Counted from the first letter of the stretch, positions 1 to 8,629 are shown. The stretch is 51,214 nt of DNA from Lachnobacterium bovis (GCF_900111325.1 NZ_FOGW01000018.1:1-51214); one strand, 5' to 3'. Numbers and translations are program-made. Notes: generated by a model from the sequence alone, not told the origin.

Positions 1-246
1 GTATTAATGCTGTTTTAGAACCACAGGGTGCTCTTTGCGATTGTAACCTCGTTCTAAATAAACCGTCATGCGGTATCTAACTGATTAACAAATGAACAAA
101 GAGACTGTGGTTGGAGCCTTTCTTAAACCATCAAGTGGTAGGAAATAATAACCAATCCACAGCATCCTAAACATCATAGTCGAACCTATAGAAAAGGTAA
201 AGAAAAGACTATGACTGAATAGTTATAAAGACCTTGGAGAGGGTCT
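1..246 (+). ncRNA. Structured RNA-like region upstream of hisF (identity unknown)
   Basis: Several nested complementary arms are visible. ACCACAG (20-26) pairs with CTGTGGT (105-111), and CTCTTTG (31-37) pairs with CAAAGAG (97-103). CTGTGGTTGG (105-114) can alternatively pair with the segment 152-162, so two folds compete. Small hairpins lie at 127-139 (ACCA/TGGT) and 184-198 (ACCT/AGGT), the latter inside a 7-bp stem CATAGTC (175-181)/GACTATG (207-213). A last stem AGACC (229-233)/GGTCT (242-246) ends 35 bases before hisF. An open frame from the window edge stops at 78-80, overlapping the first arms. A coding 3' end overlapping a structured RNA resembles the TnpB/omega-RNA arrangement of IS200/IS605 elements, but I cannot identify the peptide as TnpB. 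A cis-acting leader or a free-standing RNA is equally possible. Confidence 0.4.
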
Positions 247-281
247 CTAAAAACTACTACTATATAATACGAGGGAATAAT

Positions 282-1043
282 ATGTTTACGAAAAGGATAA
301 TTCCATGTTTAGATGTAAAAGATGGAAGAGTAGTAAAAGGAGTTAATTTTGTTAATTTAAAAGATGCTGGGGATCCAGTTGAAATTGCAAAAGTTTATGA
401 TAAGGCTGGAGCCGATGAATTAGTTTTTTTGGATATTACAGCGTCATCAGATAATAGGAATACTGTAATTGATATGGTATCTAAGGTGGCTTCAAATGTG
501 TTTATACCATTTACAGTCGGCGGCGGAATAAGAACTGTTGAGGATTTTAACGCTTTACTTCGAGAGGGAGCAGATAAAATTTCAATAAATTCAGCAGCAA
601 TAAATAATCCAGATTTAATTTCACAAGCAGCTGAACGCTTTGGAAGTCAGTGTGTAGTAGTGGCGATAGATGCAAGAAGACGAGAAGACAAAAGAGGTTG
701 GAATGTCTATAAAAATGGTGGAAGAGTTGATACAGGATTAGATGCTGTTGAATGGGCCAAAAGAGTAGATGAATTAGGTGCTGGAGAAATCCTTCTTACA
801 AGTATGGATTGTGATGGAACTAAAAATGGTTATGATATCGAGTTAACAAGAACCATAGCTGAAAATGTTTCAATTCCAGTTATTGCATCAGGCGGTGCAG
901 GTACAAACGAACATTTTTATGATGCATTTGAGGATGGAAAAGCAGATGCTGTGCTTGCAGCTTCACTTTTTCACTATAAGGAGTTAGAAATAAAGGATTT
1001 GAAAGAATATTTAGCAAAAAAGGGAATATCTGTTAGATTATAG
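282..1043 (+). CDS. hisF: Imidazole glycerol phosphate synthase cyclase subunit HisF
   Basis: This is the cyclase subunit of the HisH-HisF enzyme in histidine biosynthesis. It turns PRFAR plus ammonia into imidazole glycerol phosphate and AICAR in the cytoplasm. The product is 253 residues, the usual length, and a single beta/alpha barrel. The two catalytic aspartates are visible as D11 (IPCLDV) and D130 (VAIDARR), and phosphate-binding glycines are seen in TVGGGI and IASGGAG. I chose the ATG at 282, with GAGGG at 271-275, over an upstream in-frame TTG because the family begins MFTKRIIPCLD. No other his gene lies in the window, so hisH and hisA are upstream or elsewhere. The stop codon touches the Shine-Dalgarno of ung. 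Confidence 0.97.
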   Translation: MFTKRIIPCLDVKDGRVVKGVNFVNLKDAGDPVEIAKVYDKAGADELVFLDITASSDNRNTVIDMVSKVASNVFIPFTVGGGIRTVEDFNALLREGADKISINSAAINNPDLISQAAERFGSQCVVVAIDARRREDKRGWNVYKNGGRVDTGLDAVEWAKRVDELGAGEILLTSMDCDGTKNGYDIELTRTIAENVSIPVIASGGAGTNEHFYDAFEDGKADAVLAASLFHYKELEIKDLKEYLAKKGISVRL

Positions 1044-1081
1044 GAAGGAGATATAACATTTTAGGTTATAAATTTTAAATG
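1042..1081 (+). promoter_or_regulatory. ung translation start: SD, hairpin, then ATG
   Basis: The strong Shine-Dalgarno AAGGAG (1045-1050) lies 28 bases before the ung ATG, far beyond normal spacing. The gap is filled by a 6-bp inverted repeat, TATAAC (1052-1057)/GTTATA (1065-1070). One base separates SD and stem, and eight bases separate stem and ATG. Folding the hairpin would restore an effective spacing of about nine bases. The same geometry occurs before era. Confidence 0.55.
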
Positions 1082-1765
1082 AAAGTTACAAATGATTGGC
1101 AAAATGTTTTAGAAACAGAATACAAAAAGGATTACTATAAGGAATTATATAAATTTGTTTTAGAAGAATATAAAACTCAAACAATTTATCCACCTGCAGA
1201 AGATATTTTTAATGCGTTACATTTAACACCATTAAAAGATGTAAAGGTACTAATATTAGGACAAGATCCTTATCATAACGAAATGCAAGCACATGGTCTT
1301 AGCTTTTCAGTTTTACCAGAACAAAGGGATATTCCACCATCACTGCAAAATATTTATAAAGAATTAAATACAGATTTAGGTTGCTATATTCCTAATAATG
1401 GTTTTCTTGAAAAATGGGCAAAACAAGGAGTTTTAATGTTGAATACTGTTTTGACTGTAAGAGCTCATCAAGCAAATTCACATAAAGGCCATGGCTGGGA
1501 AGAATTTACGGATGCAATAATTAGAGCTGTAAATGAAAAAGATGACCCAGTTGTATTTTTATTGTGGGGACGACCAGCACAAATGAAAGAAAAAATGGTA
1601 ACAAATCCTAAACATTTGGTATTAAAGGCTCCACATCCAAGTCCATTATCTGCATATAGAGGTTTTTTTGGATGTAAACATTTTAGTCAAACAAATGAAT
1701 TTTTAGAAAAAAATGGAATTAAACCAATTGATTGGCAAATAGAAAACATTGATTATGAGGTTTAA
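1079..1765 (+). CDS. ung: Uracil-DNA glycosylase, family 1
   Basis: The enzyme removes uracil from DNA as the first step of base excision repair. The 228-residue protein has the family's water-activating motif GQDPYHN at residues 61-67 (catalytic D63) and the C-terminal HPSPLSA motif around residue 185 with the catalytic histidine. It is followed by the conserved RGFFGCKHF. Length matches typical Ung (about 220-230). The gene is 35 bases downstream of hisF and probably co-transcribed with it. No in-frame start codon lies nearer the Shine-Dalgarno, because the frame is closed by TAA at 1076-1078, so the ATG at 1079 is the only plausible start despite odd spacing (see the separate start-region entry). 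Confidence 0.96.
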   Translation: MKVTNDWQNVLETEYKKDYYKELYKFVLEEYKTQTIYPPAEDIFNALHLTPLKDVKVLILGQDPYHNEMQAHGLSFSVLPEQRDIPPSLQNIYKELNTDLGCYIPNNGFLEKWAKQGVLMLNTVLTVRAHQANSHKGHGWEEFTDAIIRAVNEKDDPVVFLLWGRPAQMKEKMVTNPKHLVLKAPHPSPLSAYRGFFGCKHFSQTNEFLEKNGIKPIDWQIENIDYEV

Positions 1766-1839
1766 AAAACATATGAGCAAGTCGATATAGAGTTTTGTAA
1801 TAGGATAGTGCGCTATTATATGCCAAAGGGGGTGAATTT

Positions 1840-2607
1840 ATGGCAATAGTAACTGGGTTTAATAGTCAATCAATAGGTATGTTATTTTCTAGTAATCAAA
1901 CAAATAATTTTATGTCTAACATTTATAAATTATCAAGTGATTACAGTACAGTTAAATCAGGTAATTATAGACAATTAATTAATTCATACATAAAAGAAAT
2001 TGGTGGCAATAAAAATACTAGAAAACTTAACTTAGAGGATACGGACACTTTAGCAAGGATTAAAGAGTCTCTCAATCCTAGTAAAGAAAGTAAAACTAGT
2101 ACTTCAACTTCAAAAGAATCTAATAAGACTATCGCTGAAGTTGAAAAGAAGGCAAATGATCTTATTAATTCTGCAAAAGAGTTAAATATTGACAAAAAAT
2201 TATATGATGATACGGATAAAACATTTGATAAAGTAAAAGATTTTGTAAATAAGTATAATGATTTAGTAAAAGAAAAATCCGATATTAAATCATCAACTGT
2301 AGAAAAATCTTTTGAAAACATGATTACTACGACTAAATCAAATGAAAAATTATTAAGTAAAGTTGGTATAACTGTAAATGAAGATAAAACTTTAAAGATT
2401 GATGAGGATGTTTTAAAAAAAGCAGATAAGGATACTCTAAAATTATTATTTGCAGATAATGCTTCTTATGGTTACAGTACAAGATTAAATGCATCAATGA
2501 TAGAGATGAATGCAAAAAATGAAGCCAATAAATCAAACACTTATAATATAAATGGCGCATATAATAACAATTATAACACTGGCTCGTTATTTAATTTTGT
2601 AATTTAA
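1840..2607 (+). CDS. Hypothetical protein resembling the C-terminal part of flagellar cap protein FliD
   Basis: This 255-residue protein has a good Shine-Dalgarno (AAAGGGGGTG) just before the ATG. I see no signal peptide or membrane segment. Residues about 95-205 have the style of FliD/HAP2 C-terminal regions: a helical stretch ending VNKYNDLVKE, then LSKVGITVNEDKTLKIDEDVLKKA, which matches the way FliD proteins phrase the segment before the last helices. A serine/threonine/lysine-rich linker covers about residues 77-95, and the tail is asparagine- and tyrosine-rich. It lacks the FliD N-terminal half, and no flagellar genes are nearby. A cap-like or secreted structural role is inference. The stop codon is the first base triplet of a 13-bp tandem repeat. 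Confidence 0.6.
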   Translation: MAIVTGFNSQSIGMLFSSNQTNNFMSNIYKLSSDYSTVKSGNYRQLINSYIKEIGGNKNTRKLNLEDTDTLARIKESLNPSKESKTSTSTSKESNKTIAEVEKKANDLINSAKELNIDKKLYDDTDKTFDKVKDFVNKYNDLVKEKSDIKSSTVEKSFENMITTTKSNEKLLSKVGITVNEDKTLKIDEDVLKKADKDTLKLLFADNASYGYSTRLNASMIEMNAKNEANKSNTYNINGAYNNNYNTGSLFNFVI

Positions 2608-2669
2608 TTATGAAAAATAATTATGAAAAGTAATTATGAAAAGTAATTATGAAACGTAATTATGATATA
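2605..2669 (+). repeat. Five tandem copies of a 13-bp unit
   Basis: The unit TAATTATGAAAAG occurs five times head to tail (2605, 2618, 2631, 2644, 2657) with one to four changes in the outer copies. The first copy contains the stop codon of the preceding gene. The array lies between that gene and its terminator. Confidence 0.85.
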
Positions 2670-2703
2670 GTGATTTGTTTTTTAATATAAATTTAATATG
2701 AAA

Positions 2704-2755
2704 AAGGAGAGATTTTATCGTATATACAATACAATAAGATCCCTCCTTATTTTTT
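2704..2755. terminator. Bidirectional rho-independent terminator
   Basis: Arms AAGGAGAGATTTTA (2704-2717) and TAAGATCCCTCCTT (2735-2748) pair over 14 positions, counting G-U pairs. A T-run follows on the plus strand (2750-2755) and an A-run precedes (2701-2705). It can therefore serve both the plus-strand gene ending at 2607 and the minus-strand ABC-F gene ending at 2799. Confidence 0.85.
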
Positions 2756-2798
2756 AATATAATATTTATAAATAAAATTTATAACGAAATTTTATAAA

Positions 2799-4430
2799 TT
2801 AATCTTCAGATTCTTCAACTGAGAATACCTGACGTTTTCTAGCCATTTCATCACTTTCAAGATATTCATCGTAAGTTGTAACTTTATCAATCATGCTACC
2901 GTTAGGTAAGAATTCAATAATACGGTTAGCTGTTGTCTGAACAACTTGGTGATCTCGGCTTGAGAATAAGATAACACCAGGGAATTTAATCATACCATTA
3001 TTTAATGCAGTGATTGATTCCATGTCTAAGTGGTCAGTAGGTTCATCAAACATTAAAACGTTGCTTCCTTCAATCATCATACGAGAAAGAAGTACACGAA
3101 CTTTTTCACCACCGGATAATACACGCATCTTTTTAACACCATCTTCACCAGCAAAAAGCATACGTCCTAAGAAGCCACGTACATAAGTTGCTTCTTTAAC
3201 TTCAGAGAATTGTGTTAACCAATCAACGATTACAGAATCTGTATCGAAGATTTCTGTATTGTCTTTAGGGAAGTAAGACTGGCTTGTTGTCACACCCCAT
3301 TTATAAGAACCTTCATCTGGTTCAAGTTCACCTGCAAGGATTTTAAATAAAGTTGTTTTTGCTAATTCGTTACCGCCAACAAAAGCAATTTTATCATCAT
3401 GTCCAACGATAAATGAAATGTTATCTAAAACTTTAACACCATCAATTGTTTTTGAAATTCCGTCAACTGTAAGAACTTCATTACCGATTTCTCTATTTGG
3501 TCTAAAATCAATGTAAGGATATTTACGGCTAGAAGGTCTAATTTCATCAAGCTGAATTTTCTCAAGAGCTTTCTTTCTAGAAGTAGCTTGCTTAGATTTT
3601 GAAGCATTAGCAGAGAATCTAGAAATAAATTCTTGTAATTCTTTGATTTTTTCTTCTTTTTTCTTATTAGCTTCTTTCATTTGACGAATCATAAGCTGAC
3701 TTGATTCATACCAGAAATCATAGTTACCAGCATAAATTTGAATTTTACCATAATCAAGATCCGCAATATTTGTACAAACTTTATTAAGGAAGTAACGGTC
3801 ATGTGATACAATAATTACAGTATTTTCAAAGTTAATAAGGAATTCTTCTAACCATGAAATTGCATCTAAGTCTAAGTGGTTAGTAGGCTCATCAAGTAAA
3901 AGAATATCTGGGTTACCAAATAATGCTTGAGCAAGTAAAACTTTAACTTTAGAAGCACCAGGCAAATCTTTCATTAATGTGTAGTGTTCTTCTGAAGGAA
4001 TACCAAGACCATTTAATAGTGTAGCGGCATCACTTTCTGCATTCCAACCATCCATTTCAGCAAATTCAGCTTCTAATTCACTAGCGCGAATTCCGTCTTC
4101 ATCACTAAAATCTTCTTTGGCATAAATAGCCTCTTTTTCTTTCATAATATCATAGAGACGAGTATTTCCCATGATTACTGTATCAAGAACCATTTTGTCG
4201 TCATATTTAAAGTGATCTTGTTGTAAGAAAGAAAGACGTTGACCTGGAGTGATAATTACTTCACCGCTAGTAGGTTCAATTTGTCCAGATAATATTTTTA
4301 GAAAAGTAGATTTACCAGCACCGTTAGCACCGATTAATCCATAACAATTGCCTTCAGTAAATTTGATGTTAACTTCTTCAAAAAGAGCCTTTTTACCAAG
4401 ACGTAGAGTTACGTTACTTGTTTGAATCAT
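2799..4430 (-). CDS. ABC-F family ATPase (YkpA/YbiT-like)
   Basis: ABC-F proteins are soluble tandem ATPases that act on the ribosome, in translation rescue or antibiotic protection. This 543-residue protein has two nucleotide-binding domains and no membrane segments. NBD1 has Walker A GANGAGKST (34-42) and Walker B ILLLDEPTNHLD, but its signature reads LPGASK rather than LSGGxK. NBD2 has a degenerate Walker A (GGNELAKTT, missing the usual glycine before lysine) with an intact LSGGEKVR signature and Walker B MFDEPTDHLD. The charged interdomain linker (KEANKKKEEKIKEL) is typical. I know degenerate NBD2 P-loops from the YkpA/YbiT group; assignment to that group is inferred. The 5' region holds a leader peptide and attenuator-like hairpin, so expression may respond to ribosome stalling. 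Confidence 0.88.
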   Translation of the reverse strand: MIQTSNVTLRLGKKALFEEVNIKFTEGNCYGLIGANGAGKSTFLKILSGQIEPTSGEVIITPGQRLSFLQQDHFKYDDKMVLDTVIMGNTRLYDIMKEKEAIYAKEDFSDEDGIRASELEAEFAEMDGWNAESDAATLLNGLGIPSEEHYTLMKDLPGASKVKVLLAQALFGNPDILLLDEPTNHLDLDAISWLEEFLINFENTVIIVSHDRYFLNKVCTNIADLDYGKIQIYAGNYDFWYESSQLMIRQMKEANKKKEEKIKELQEFISRFSANASKSKQATSRKKALEKIQLDEIRPSSRKYPYIDFRPNREIGNEVLTVDGISKTIDGVKVLDNISFIVGHDDKIAFVGGNELAKTTLFKILAGELEPDEGSYKWGVTTSQSYFPKDNTEIFDTDSVIVDWLTQFSEVKEATYVRGFLGRMLFAGEDGVKKMRVLSGGEKVRVLLSRMMIEGSNVLMFDEPTDHLDMESITALNNGMIKFPGVILFSSRDHQVVQTTANRIIEFLPNGSMIDKVTTYDEYLESDEMARKRQVFSVEESED

Positions 4431-4475
4431 AATTTTAAATTCTCCTATATAATAATAAAAATATAAAGTATAATC

Positions 4476-4520
4476 TCAATTTGTGCAAAAAAAATAGAGT
4501 CCTAGATGTATAAAAAACAT
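4476..4520 (-). CDS. Leader peptide of the ABC-F gene (14 residues)
   Basis: The minus strand encodes a short ORF, MFFIHLGLYFFCTN, with AGAAGG four bases before its ATG. Its second half overlaps the right arm and T8 tract of the leader hairpin, and it ends 45 bases before the ABC-F ATG. This is the arrangement known from ribosome-mediated attenuation of ABC-F resistance genes. That it is translated is inference. Confidence 0.45.
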   Translation of the reverse strand: MFFIHLGLYFFCTN

Positions 4521-4544
4521 GAAGCCTTCTATATTTCGCACAAA
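4480..4544 (-). promoter_or_regulatory. Putative attenuator hairpin in the ABC-F leader
   Basis: On the minus strand, TTTGTGC (4544-4538) pairs with GCACAAA (4487-4481). Inside it ATAGA pairs with TCTAT, followed directly by eight T's. The inner stem plus T8 could act as a terminator, and the longer fold buries the T-run. The stem is short and A/U-rich, so strength is uncertain. Confidence 0.4.
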
Positions 4545-4550
4545 TATACC

Positions 4551-4602
4551 ATATCATTTAATGTTCAAATGATATAATACTAAAAAAAATGCCAAAAAGC
4601 AA
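4551..4602 (-). promoter_or_regulatory. Putative ABC-F promoter with overlapping inverted repeat
   Basis: Reading the minus strand, TTGCTT (4602-4597) and TATTAT (4579-4574) are separated by 17 bases. A 9-bp inverted repeat ATATCATTT (4551-4559)/AAATGATAT (4567-4575) overlaps the -10 box and predicted start site, and may be an operator. Predicted 5' leader is about 135 bases. Confidence 0.45.
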
Positions 4603-4731
4603 CTATAAAAAAATTATAAAAAAACACACTTTATATGCAATTACACTATTAACTTTTGCAAAAAAATAATACATATATATAAAATAACTAAAAAGTATCT
4701 CAAAAAATACAATCCATTATAGTGGTTTTGC

Positions 4732-4760
4732 TTGATTTTTTTTAAAAAAATGTCTATATT
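4732..4760 (+). promoter_or_regulatory. Putative nifJ promoter
   Basis: TTGATT (4732-4737) and TATATT (4755-4760) are separated by 17 bases, about 75 bases before the nifJ ATG. A short inverted repeat ATCGA/TCGAT lies in the predicted 5' leader. Confidence 0.5.
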
Positions 4761-4835
4761 TATATGTAGGGGATCGATTGAAAGGTCGATGCAAAAATTT
4801 TGGACATTTGTTTAATAAAGAGTAGGAGGATTTAC

Positions 4836-7800
4836 ATGAAACGTTCAATGAAAACAATGGATGGTAATCATGCTGCAGCTCACGTATCATACGCTTATAC
4901 AGATGTAGCAGCTATCTATCCAATCACACCATCATCTGTAATGGCTGAAGCAACAGATGAATGGGCAACAGCAGGAAGAAAAAATATTTTTGGCCAGACA
5001 GTACAAGTTACTGAAATGCAATCTGAAGCAGGTGCAGCAGGTACTGTTCATGGATCATTAGCAGCAGGTGCTTTAACAACAACTTATACAGCATCTCAGG
5101 GATTATTACTTATGATTCCTAACTTATATAAGGTAGCAGGAGAAAGACTTCCAGGTGTATTTAATGTATCTGCACGTTGCGTAGCTTCTCATGCATTAAA
5201 TATTTTCGGTGATCACTCAGATGTTTATGCTTGCCGTCAGACAGGTGTTGCAATGCTTTGTGAATCATCAGTACAGGAAGTTATGGATTTAACACCAGTA
5301 GCTCATTGTGCAGCAATTAAAGGAAGAATTCCATTTATTAACTTCTTTGATGGATTCCGTACATCTCATGAAATTCAGAAAATTGAAACATGGGATTATG
5401 AAGATCTTAAAGATATGGTAGATTTAGATGCGGTTGATGCATTCCGTAAAGGTGCATTAAATCCAAACCATCCATGTCAGATGGGTTCAGCTCAAAACCC
5501 AGATATCTTCTTCCAGACAAGAGAATCATGTAACACAGCATACGATGAATTACCAGCAATCGTACAAGAGTACATGGATAAAGTTAATGAAAAAATTGGA
5601 ACAGATTATAAATTATTTAACTACTATGGTGCAGCTGATGCTGAAAAAGTTATCATTGCAATGGGTTCTGTTTGCGAAACAATTGATGAAACAATTGATT
5701 ACTTAATGGCAAGAGGCGAAAAAGTCGGTGTTGTTAAAGTTCGTTTATACAGACCATTCGTAAAAGAAGCTTTAATTGAAGCTATTCCAGATACAGTTAA
5801 GAGAATTTCAGTATTAGATAGAACTAAAGAGCCAGGTTCATTAGGTGAGCCATTATACTTAGATGTTGTAGCAGCATTAAAAGGATCTAAATTTGATCAG
5901 GTTCCAGTATTTAGTGGACGTTATGGTTTAGGTTCAAAAGATACAACACCAGGACAGATCGTTGCAGTATACAATAATGACTCAAAAGAAAGATTTACAA
6001 TTGGTATCATTGATGATGTTACAAATCTTTCACTTGAAGTTAAAGAAAATCCAGTTACAACACCAGAAGGAACAACAAACTGTAAATTCTGGGGACTTGG
6101 AGCAGACGGTACTGTAGGTGCTAATAAGAACTCAATCAAGATTATTGGTGATAATACAGATATGTATGCTCAGGCATATTTCGATTATGACTCTAAAAAA
6201 TCAGGTGGTGTAACAATTTCACACTTAAGATTTGGTCATACACCAATTAGATCAACATATTTAATTTCACAAGCTAACTTCGTTGCTTGTCACTGTACAG
6301 CTTATATTTACAAATATAACATGGTACAAGACTTAGTTCCAGGTGGTACATTCTTATTCAATACACAGTGGTCTGTAGATGAATTAGATGAAAAATTACC
6401 AGGACAGGTTAAGAGATACATCGCAGAAAATAACATTAACTTCTATATTATCGATGGTGTTAAAATTGGTAAAGAAATTGGACTTGGAAAACGTATCAAT
6501 ACAGTTTTACAGTCAGCATTCTTCTCATTAACAAAATTAATTCCAGAAGAAGAAGTTATTAAATTAATGAAAGACGCAGCTACAAGATCATATGCTAAAA
6601 AAGGTGATAACGTTGTACGTATGAACCATGAAGCAATTGATGCAGGTGCAACAGCATATGTTAAAGTAGATGTTCCAGAAAGCTGGAAGAACTGCACAGA
6701 TGATGATTATTCTAAAGAAGTTAAAGGTGACCGCAAAGATGCCGTTGATTTCGTTAAAGAAATTCAGTCAAAAGTTAACGCACAGCAGGGTAATACAATT
6801 CCAGTATCTGTTGTTAAAAAATATGAAACAGGTTACACACCATCAGGTACAGCTGCATTTGAAAAACGTGGTGTAGCTACTGATGTTCCAGTATGGGATT
6901 CAACAAAATGTATCGAATGTAACCAATGTGCATATGTATGTCCACATGCGGCAATCCGTCCAGTTGCATTAACAGAAGAAGAGGCTGCTAATGCTCCAGA
7001 AGGAATGCAAATTAAAGATTTAAATACAATGCCAGGATACAAATTTGCTATTACTGTTTCAGCATATGACTGTACAGGTTGTGGATCTTGTGTAAATGTT
7101 TGTCCTGATAAAGTTCAGGCTATTACAATGGCATCATTTGAAGAAAATGAAGCTGAACAAGAATTCTTCGATTATGGTGTTTCATTACCAGAAAAAGAAG
7201 AAGTTATTGAAAAATTCAAGATTACAACTGTTAAAGGTTCACAGTTCAAAAAACCATTACTTGAGTTCTCAGGCGCTTGTGGTGGATGTGGAGAAACTCC
7301 ATACGCTAGATTAATTACACAGTTATTTGGTGATAGAATGTATATTGCAAATGCAACAGGTTGTTCTTCAATTTGGGGTAACTCATCACCATCTACACCA
7401 TATACAGTAAACGCTAAAGGACAAGGTCCTGCTTGGTCTAACTCATTATTTGAAGATGCTGCTGAGTTTGGTTACGGTATGTTACTTGCTCAAAGAGCTA
7501 TTCGTGATAGATTAAAAGATGAAGTTGAAAAATTAGCTTCAGAGAGCACAGCAGTTAAAGATGCAGCAGACAAATGGGTAGAAACATTTGCAAGTGGTAT
7601 CACAAACAAAGATGCAACAGATAAATTAGTTGATGCATTAGAAAAAGATGGCTCAGAAGCTGCTAAATCTATCTTAAAAGAAAAAGATTACCTTGCTAAG
7701 AAATCTCAGTGGGTATTCGGTGGTGACGGATGGGCTTACGACATCGGATTCGGTGGAGTTGACCACATCTTAGCTTCAGGAAAAGATATCAACGTAATGG

Positions 7801-8360
7801 TATTTGATACTGAAGTATATTCAAATACAGGTGGACAGTCTTCAAAAGCTACACCAACAGGTGCTATTGCACAATTCGCAGCAGGCGGAAAAGAAACTAA
7901 GAAGAAAGACTTAGCTGGTATCGCTATGAGTTATGGTTATGTTTACGTAGCACACATCGCTATGGGTGCAAACATGGCTCAGACAGTTAAAGCACTTGCT
8001 GAAGCTGAAGCATATCCAGGACCATCATTAATTATTGCTTATGCTCCATGTATCAACCACGGTATCAAGAAAGGTATGAGCAAAGCAATGACAGAAGAAA
8101 AACTTGCTGTTGAATCAGGATATTGGTTCAACTTCAGATATAATCCTGAACTTGCTGCAGAAGGAAAAGATGCATTCATCTTAGACAGCAAAGAGCCAAC
8201 TGGAGATTATCAAGAATTCTTAAAAGGTGAGAACCGTTATGCTTCATTAGTTAAGTTCCATCCAGAGAAAGCTTCTGAATTATTTGCTAAAGCAGAGCAG
8301 ACATCTAAAGAACGCTATGAGCACTTAAAGAAACTTGTAGATTTATATGCAGGTAAATAA
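4836..8360 (+). CDS. nifJ: Pyruvate:ferredoxin (flavodoxin) oxidoreductase
   Basis: This is the homodimeric anaerobic enzyme that oxidises pyruvate with CoA to acetyl-CoA and CO2 and reduces ferredoxin. The 1174-residue chain contains all domains in the usual order: N-terminal pyrimidine-binding domain (HAAAHVSYAYTDVAAIYPITPSS), transketolase-C-like domain, gamma domain, then a ferredoxin-like domain with two 4Fe-4S motifs, CIECNQCAYVCP (about 691) and CTGCGSCVNVCP (about 745). The C-terminal TPP domain has the proximal cluster motif CGGCGE (about 813) and GDGWAYDIG...NTGGQ. I chose the ATG at 4836, with AGGAGG at 4824-4829, over an upstream TTG. Even codon use and strong signals fit a highly expressed central enzyme. 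A terminator follows. Confidence 0.97.
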   Translation: MKRSMKTMDGNHAAAHVSYAYTDVAAIYPITPSSVMAEATDEWATAGRKNIFGQTVQVTEMQSEAGAAGTVHGSLAAGALTTTYTASQGLLLMIPNLYKVAGERLPGVFNVSARCVASHALNIFGDHSDVYACRQTGVAMLCESSVQEVMDLTPVAHCAAIKGRIPFINFFDGFRTSHEIQKIETWDYEDLKDMVDLDAVDAFRKGALNPNHPCQMGSAQNPDIFFQTRESCNTAYDELPAIVQEYMDKVNEKIGTDYKLFNYYGAADAEKVIIAMGSVCETIDETIDYLMARGEKVGVVKVRLYRPFVKEALIEAIPDTVKRISVLDRTKEPGSLGEPLYLDVVAALKGSKFDQVPVFSGRYGLGSKDTTPGQIVAVYNNDSKERFTIGIIDDVTNLSLEVKENPVTTPEGTTNCKFWGLGADGTVGANKNSIKIIGDNTDMYAQAYFDYDSKKSGGVTISHLRFGHTPIRSTYLISQANFVACHCTAYIYKYNMVQDLVPGGTFLFNTQWSVDELDEKLPGQVKRYIAENNINFYIIDGVKIGKEIGLGKRINTVLQSAFFSLTKLIPEEEVIKLMKDAATRSYAKKGDNVVRMNHEAIDAGATAYVKVDVPESWKNCTDDDYSKEVKGDRKDAVDFVKEIQSKVNAQQGNTIPVSVVKKYETGYTPSGTAAFEKRGVATDVPVWDSTKCIECNQCAYVCPHAAIRPVALTEEEAANAPEGMQIKDLNTMPGYKFAITVSAYDCTGCGSCVNVCPDKVQAITMASFEENEAEQEFFDYGVSLPEKEEVIEKFKITTVKGSQFKKPLLEFSGACGGCGETPYARLITQLFGDRMYIANATGCSSIWGNSSPSTPYTVNAKGQGPAWSNSLFEDAAEFGYGMLLAQRAIRDRLKDEVEKLASESTAVKDAADKWVETFASGITNKDATDKLVDALEKDGSEAAKSILKEKDYLAKKSQWVFGGDGWAYDIGFGGVDHILASGKDINVMVFDTEVYSNTGGQSSKATPTGAIAQFAAGGKETKKKDLAGIAMSYGYVYVAHIAMGANMAQTVKALAEAEAYPGPSLIIAYAPCINHGIKKGMSKAMTEEKLAVESGYWFNFRYNPELAAEGKDAFILDSKEPTGDYQEFLKGENRYASLVKFHPEKASELFAKAEQTSKERYEHLKKLVDLYAGK

Positions 8361-8413
8361 TAAAGGTTTTCATGACTAAACTTTATGTTTAGTGTTTTAT
8401 GTAATCTTAAATG

Positions 8414-8456
8414 GGGATGCTATTCTTAATAGGGATAGTATCCCTTTTGTTTTTTC
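8414..8456 (+). terminator. Terminator of nifJ
   Basis: GGGATGCTAT (8414-8423) pairs with ATAGTATCCC (8435-8444) with one mismatch, followed by TTTTGTTTTTT. Confidence 0.85.
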
Positions 8457-8484
8457 TTGAAAAACAACTTAAGTATGTTAAAAT
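8457..8484 (+). promoter_or_regulatory. Possible upstream promoter
   Basis: TTGAAA (8457-8462) and TAAAAT (8479-8484) are 16 bases apart. This may be a second promoter for the coiled-coil gene. Confidence 0.3.
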
Positions 8485-8547
8485 ATTTATAAATAATAAG
8501 AGCTTTCGTGAAGATTCATGCAATTTTATGCTTTTCGGATAAATTAT

Positions 8548-8576
8548 TTGACATTAAAAAAATCAAATGATAAAAT
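8548..8576 (+). promoter_or_regulatory. Promoter of the coiled-coil protein gene
   Basis: Consensus -35 TTGACA (8548-8553), a 17-base spacer and TAAAAT (8571-8576) lie 54 bases before the ATG at 8630. Confidence 0.65.
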
Positions 8577-8629
8577 TTAATTGTGTATAACAGGGTTTAA
8601 ATTTAAGAAAAGGTAGAGGAGAGGTAATA

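Noticed and set aside
234..281. TTG-initiated N-terminal extension of HisF
   Set aside because: It runs through the last hairpin of the upstream structured region, adds residues absent from the family, and the ATG at 282 has a good ribosome binding site.
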